Shown here: positions 61,018 through 64,000 of the stretch, piece after piece | Numbering within the stretch: position 1 is the stretch's first letter | How the letters are laid out: each line of letters starts with the position of its first letter | Assembly (NCBI GenBank): GCA_021790195.1 | Contig: JAJYIF010000002.1 | Span: 1-64,000 of the forward strand | Source: Nitrospirota bacterium | GTDB lineage: Bacteria; Nitrospirota; Thermodesulfovibrionia; Thermodesulfovibrionales; UBA9159 | Direction: 5' to 3' | DNA: 64,000 nt | Translations under genes and position numbers: made by a program | The notes under the pieces: generated by a model | Databases searched by the model: none | What the model saw: only the letters and a program-made list of their open reading frames with translations | What the model was told of the DNA's origin: nothing

Positions 61018-61974
61018 TTAAGTCCGGTCTGTTCTGCCAACGTATTGCTTAATCCGGCCCAATAGCTTCTCTTTTCTGTAATAATACGAATAGAGAAAAA
61101 CCCTCCCGAGACCTTCTGCCTTCATGAGTCTGTAGTATGCTTTGAGATTTAAAAAGAGGGCGCGTTTAGGGATAGTCTCGAGTTTTATCATTTTAACAAT
61201 GCTTGCCTCTTCGTTGAAAGAGCTTCTGTAGGACCCTATGATCCTGGAAGTTTTTGATAAAAGCAGCCAGTCTATCAGGGCATCTTGGATGCCCTCCACA
61301 GTTGATCTTCTCGCAGCTTTCTTACCATAGACTATTACTGCGTCCTTCAAGTTATTTCCGACAAGTTGTTCTTCATTCTTATCGTCCGTAGCAAGAAAGA
61401 ACTTTGTCTTTGGGTTTGTCCTGAGAATATCCCTCATCGTCTTGACAAAAAGCCCGGTTGGGGCGATCGAACTCAAGTTCTTCACCATATAAGAATAATA
61501 ATCGGTTCTTCGGATATGAACCCCGATTACATCATTGTCTTTGAAGTGGCGCTCCCGCATTTTGCTCACAACGCCATCAACGGCACTGATGGGAACCAGA
61601 CTGTTATAGAAGCGGGATTTTGCGTGTCTAAAATCTTCCTCTGTCATTCCCTTTGGCCTGAAGTTGCGAAATGTCCTCATCGCGACGACATCGGATTTGT
61701 TCTGTGCCAACAGCTGGGGTGCATCCCAGTAAAAATCGTGGCTGCCCGTATCGTCGTAGAGATTTACGCCTTTTTGAAAGCTCGAAAAAGGCAGGTGATA
61801 GCGCTCTAATTGATTGACAAACAGATCTTCCCATGAGATGTTGCATTCGTTTTTGGACGGCTCCCAGTTGAGGAGAAGTCGTCTTCCCGTATGGTCAGCC
61901 AGGATCTTCGCCGATGCGATACCCCTTAGGCGGTTCGCCAGACCATACTGAGGATAAAAAACAAGAGCCTTCAT
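61018..61974 (-). CDS. Fucosyltransferase-like (GT11/GT23-related) protein
   Basis: 318 residues. N-terminal FYPQYGLANRLRGIASAKIL and the central motif VIGVHIRRTDYYSYM (HxRRTD) are typical of bacterial and eukaryotic alpha-fucosyltransferases that use GDP-fucose; TKFFLATDDKNEEQLV and IDWLLLSKTSRIIGSYRSSF follow. A sugar of the surface glycan is the likely acceptor. Donor specificity cannot be proved from sequence. Confidence 0.75.
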   Translation of the reverse strand: MKALVFYPQYGLANRLRGIASAKILADHTGRRLLLNWEPSKNECNISWEDLFVNQLERYHLPFSSFQKGVNLYDDTGSHDFYWDAPQLLAQNKSDVVAMRTFRNFRPKGMTEEDFRHAKSRFYNSLVPISAVDGVVSKMRERHFKDNDVIGVHIRRTDYYSYMVKNLSSIAPTGLFVKTMRDILRTNPKTKFFLATDDKNEEQLVGNNLKDAVIVYGKKAARRSTVEGIQDALIDWLLLSKTSRIIGSYRSSFNEEASIVKMIKLETIPKRALFLNLKAYYRLMKAEGLGRVFLYSYYYRKEKLLGRIKQYVGRTDRT

Positions 61975-62121
61975 GTGTCCTTATTCTATCATTTCGTGCA
62001 GTTTGCTGTGTGGTCCCTGACCTCAGGCTGCCTTGCAATTTGAACAAACGGTCTGTTAGCATATGTTGTTCCCGGAGGGATGTGCCAAGAACCTTGGATG
62101 CGGGGACCTCCGGATGAAGAT

Positions 62122-62577
62122 ATGTTTTACCAGGTTAACTTACCTAAGATCGTTTATGAGATAATCGACGGACAGGTCATTATTATCAACTTTGATAATG
62201 GCGCTTACTTTAGTCTGGACGGCACAGGTGCGGATGTGTGGCGCATGATAGAGGGAAGCGCCTCTGCTGAGGAGATCGTTGATTTGATATGCCGGCTATA
62301 TGAGGGTTCGCGCGGAGAGATCGAGCGTTCTGTGAGCGCGTTCCTGTCAAGGCTGGGCGATGAAGGGCTTGTGTTAATGACTGGAGGGCGTTCATCCGGA
62401 AGTCCTGCGGAAGACCTGACAATGTCCGGCGCTGAAAGACCTCTCTTCGAGGCACCGTTGCTGACAAAATATGAGGATATGAAGGACTTGCTCTTATTGG
62501 ATCCTATCCACGAAGTAGACGAAAGCGGCTGGCCGGTTAGCAAGGGTAATTCCTCTGTTGAACGGAAAGTTTGTTGA
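62122..62577 (+). CDS. PqqD-family protein with a conserved-looking C-terminal tail
   Basis: About 151 residues from the ATG at 62122. Residues 1-85 form a PqqD-like winged fold (VYEIIDGQVIIINFDNGAYF, ADVWRMIEGSASAEEIVDLI). PqqD domains bind leader peptides in RiPP pathways. The C-terminus (KYEDMKDLLLLDPIHEVDES then GWPVSK) is unlike the PqqD core and looks like a separate peptide motif. It overlaps the next gene by 20 bases. Confidence 0.75.
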   Translation: MFYQVNLPKIVYEIIDGQVIIINFDNGAYFSLDGTGADVWRMIEGSASAEEIVDLICRLYEGSRGEIERSVSAFLSRLGDEGLVLMTGGRSSGSPAEDLTMSGAERPLFEAPLLTKYEDMKDLLLLDPIHEVDESGWPVSKGNSSVERKVC

Positions 62578-63664
62578 GCCCTCTCGCGCTGCTCGTGCGA
62601 GTGATAGCGCGGCTGAAAATCAAAATAGCCCTCCGGTAACCTATTTCAATAACCTATCAGATTCATACCTGAGTGCGGCGGCTTCGGCGGGAGGGCAGGT
62701 AGAGTATTTTCTCTCCGTTGCAGGCTATACGATCAAACTTTGTTTTGCCGGGCCGGCTCTTGTTCGGCACATCACGCGTGCACTTGAGCATCTCGCGTCG
62801 GATTCGGTGACCAGGACAGACCTTACGGTATGTCTGTGGGACAGCGCCTCCACTTCAGTGAAGATGCTCCCCCCGGAGTGGGGGCCGGGAGATATCGCAG
62901 CCCGGGGTGAGATTAAGGGCTATAACACCGCACGGATCCATACGGCCTATCACCTGGGGGCAGATACCCTGAACATGCTGGATGCCGATAGGAACCTCGC
63001 ACTTTTCTGGACCCGAGATGCCGGGCGTATCCCCTATTACGAGAAGGGCGCCCCTCTTCGGACTATCCTGAACTGGTGGGCGTGCGGGCATAGACTCCAG
63101 CTGGTGCACGCCGCAGCGGTGGGAACAACTGACGGGGGTGTCCTGATTGCGGGGAGGGGCGGTTCAGGCAAATCCACCATTGCGTTAACTTGCATAAATT
63201 CAGGTCTCATTTATGCTGGCGACGATTATGTTGTCATCGAGAACGGGCCTCGTCCCCATGCTTTCAGCCTGTATAGCACGGGAAAGGCTGATACGGAACA
63301 TCTTAAGGATAAACTGCCGGCAATGTTCTCTTGCGTGAGCAATGCCGGCGAGGCGGAGACCGAAAAGGGCCTTATCTTCCTTAATGAGCATTATCCGGAC
63401 AGGATAGCGAAGGGCTTTCCCATTAAGGCGATTTTGCTGCCGCACATAGCGGGCAGAGAGACCAGGCTGCAAAAAGCTTCGCCGGCTGAGGTATTGACGG
63501 CCCTTGCTCCAAGCACATTATTTCAGCTGGCCGGCGCGGATCATGAGGTCTTTAGAAGGCTGAGCGAGCTGGTCAGACAGGTGCCCGGCTACATTATGGA
63601 AATAGGTGCGGAACTGAACAGGATACCTGAAATGGTTTCAGGTCTGATTTCGCGGAAGCAGTGA
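62558..63664 (+). CDS. HPr-kinase-like ATP-binding protein
   Basis: 368 residues from a TTG start. The C-terminal half has a P-loop GGVLIAGRGGSGKSTIALTC preceded by LQLVHAAAVG and followed by LIYAGDDYVVIE, the HPr kinase/PEP-carboxykinase-like core found next to PqqD genes in peptide-modification and polysaccharide clusters. The N-terminal half (about 190 residues) is not recognised. It may phosphorylate a peptide or sugar; substrate unknown. Its stop overlaps the next start (ATGA). Confidence 0.75.
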   Translation: MNGKFVEPSRAARASDSAAENQNSPPVTYFNNLSDSYLSAAASAGGQVEYFLSVAGYTIKLCFAGPALVRHITRALEHLASDSVTRTDLTVCLWDSASTSVKMLPPEWGPGDIAARGEIKGYNTARIHTAYHLGADTLNMLDADRNLALFWTRDAGRIPYYEKGAPLRTILNWWACGHRLQLVHAAAVGTTDGGVLIAGRGGSGKSTIALTCINSGLIYAGDDYVVIENGPRPHAFSLYSTGKADTEHLKDKLPAMFSCVSNAGEAETEKGLIFLNEHYPDRIAKGFPIKAILLPHIAGRETRLQKASPAEVLTALAPSTLFQLAGADHEVFRRLSELVRQVPGYIMEIGAELNRIPEMVSGLISRKQ

Positions 63665-64000
63665 TGGGACCGGACCGACTTTTTGTCAGTGTCATAATGC
63701 CTGTTTACAACGGGGAGGCATTTCTGGCTGATGCGATCCGCAGTGTAATACGGCAGGATTATGGTCCCATGGAGATAATCGTTGTAGACGATGGATCAAC
63801 CGACGGAACGGCGAAGGTCGCAAGGGATTTCGGCGACACTGTGAGGTATTTCTATAAACCCAATGGAGGGCCTCCGACCGCCCGCAACAAGGGACTCGAC
63901 ATGTCGGGGGGAGACGTCATATGTTTTCTGGACGCCGATGACATATGGACCGGGAACAAACTCGAGATTCAACTTGCCCGTCTGGAGTCTGAGCCTTCTG
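63664..64000 (+). CDS. Glycosyltransferase family 2, N-terminal part (runs off the right edge)
   Basis: The 112 visible residues include VSVIMPVYNGEAFLADAIRS, EIIVVDDGSTDGT, TARNKGLDMSGGDVICFLDA and the DADD metal site, a standard GT2 start. It overlaps the HPr-kinase-like gene by ATGA, so PqqD, kinase-like and GT2 genes form one operon. Confidence 0.9.
   Translation, partial: MGPDRLFVSVIMPVYNGEAFLADAIRSVIRQDYGPMEIIVVDDGSTDGTAKVARDFGDTVRYFYKPNGGPPTARNKGLDMSGGDVICFLDADDIWTGNKLEIQLARLESEPS

Noticed and set aside
1-64000. CRISPR array, rRNA genes, prophage or integrase/attachment sites
   Set aside because: No regular spacer-repeat pattern, rRNA sequence, phage gene or integrase was seen; the single tRNA has no flanking direct repeat that I could find.

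Overview
The window (about 50% GC) reads as a chromosomal stretch of an anaerobic, probably autotrophic bacterium. A Nitrospirota (Thermodesulfovibrionia-like) or Desulfobacterota-type origin fits best: it carries a bacterial Wood-Ljungdahl cluster (acsE-acsD-acsC-acsB-cooS), an NfnAB transhydrogenase, a triheme c7-type cytochrome, a Geobacter-like short type IV pilin with a separate PilA-C subunit, sulfide:quinone oxidoreductase with DsrE/F/H proteins, and sigma-54 regulation. The taxon is inferred from gene content only.

Layout. 1-2,000: an IS end, a gene tail cut by it, and an NCS2-type permease. 2,100-4,500: a coiled-coil/zinc-ribbon protein, a zinc-ribbon/PilZ membrane protein and a GNAT acetyltransferase. 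4,600-7,530 (minus): a five-gene operon of small UspA-like proteins, a TSUP (TauE/SafE) permease and a tandem UspA protein. 7,930-11,460: an unknown protein, a histidine kinase and an NtrC-type regulator. 11,485-14,472 (minus): ArsR, a thioredoxin-like protein, DsrE, DsrF, DsrH and SQR. In this operon two genes carry an in-frame UGA, each followed at the right distance by a hairpin like a bacterial SECIS, so both look like selenoproteins. This is the most striking feature of the window. 14,600-21,800: OmpA-like and OmpH/Skp-like envelope proteins, Dus, IlvE and the cytochrome.

22,000-32,650 (minus) is a surface-polysaccharide locus: glycosyltransferases, methyltransferases, a flippase, a UDP-glucuronate decarboxylase and a UbiA-type decaprenyl-phosphate phosphoribosyltransferase. 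It is interrupted by a decayed MntA/HepT toxin-antitoxin patch. 32,640-39,860 (minus) is a pilin locus: PilA-N, PilA-C, an ABC exporter pair, and two TMTC-like (GT-C plus TPR) membrane glycosyltransferases flanking them, with a sigma-54 promoter. 40,025-47,965 (plus) is the carbonyl branch of the Wood-Ljungdahl pathway. Its intergenic spacers hold different kinds of repeats. 48,067-50,381 (minus) is nfnAB.

50,690-61,015 is mostly housekeeping: argS, kup, amrS, a TPR lipoprotein, ispE, tRNA-Gln, prs, rplY and pth. 61,018-64,000 holds a fucosyltransferase-like protein and the start of a PqqD / HPr-kinase-like / glycosyltransferase cluster that runs off the right edge.

Taken together: CODH/ACS fixes CO2 into acetyl-CoA, Nfn balances ferredoxin, NADH and NADPH, SQR and the Dsr-like proteins handle sulfide or other reactive sulfur, and the pilin and cytochrome suggest extracellular or periplasmic electron transfer. 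These functional links are inferences from gene content.
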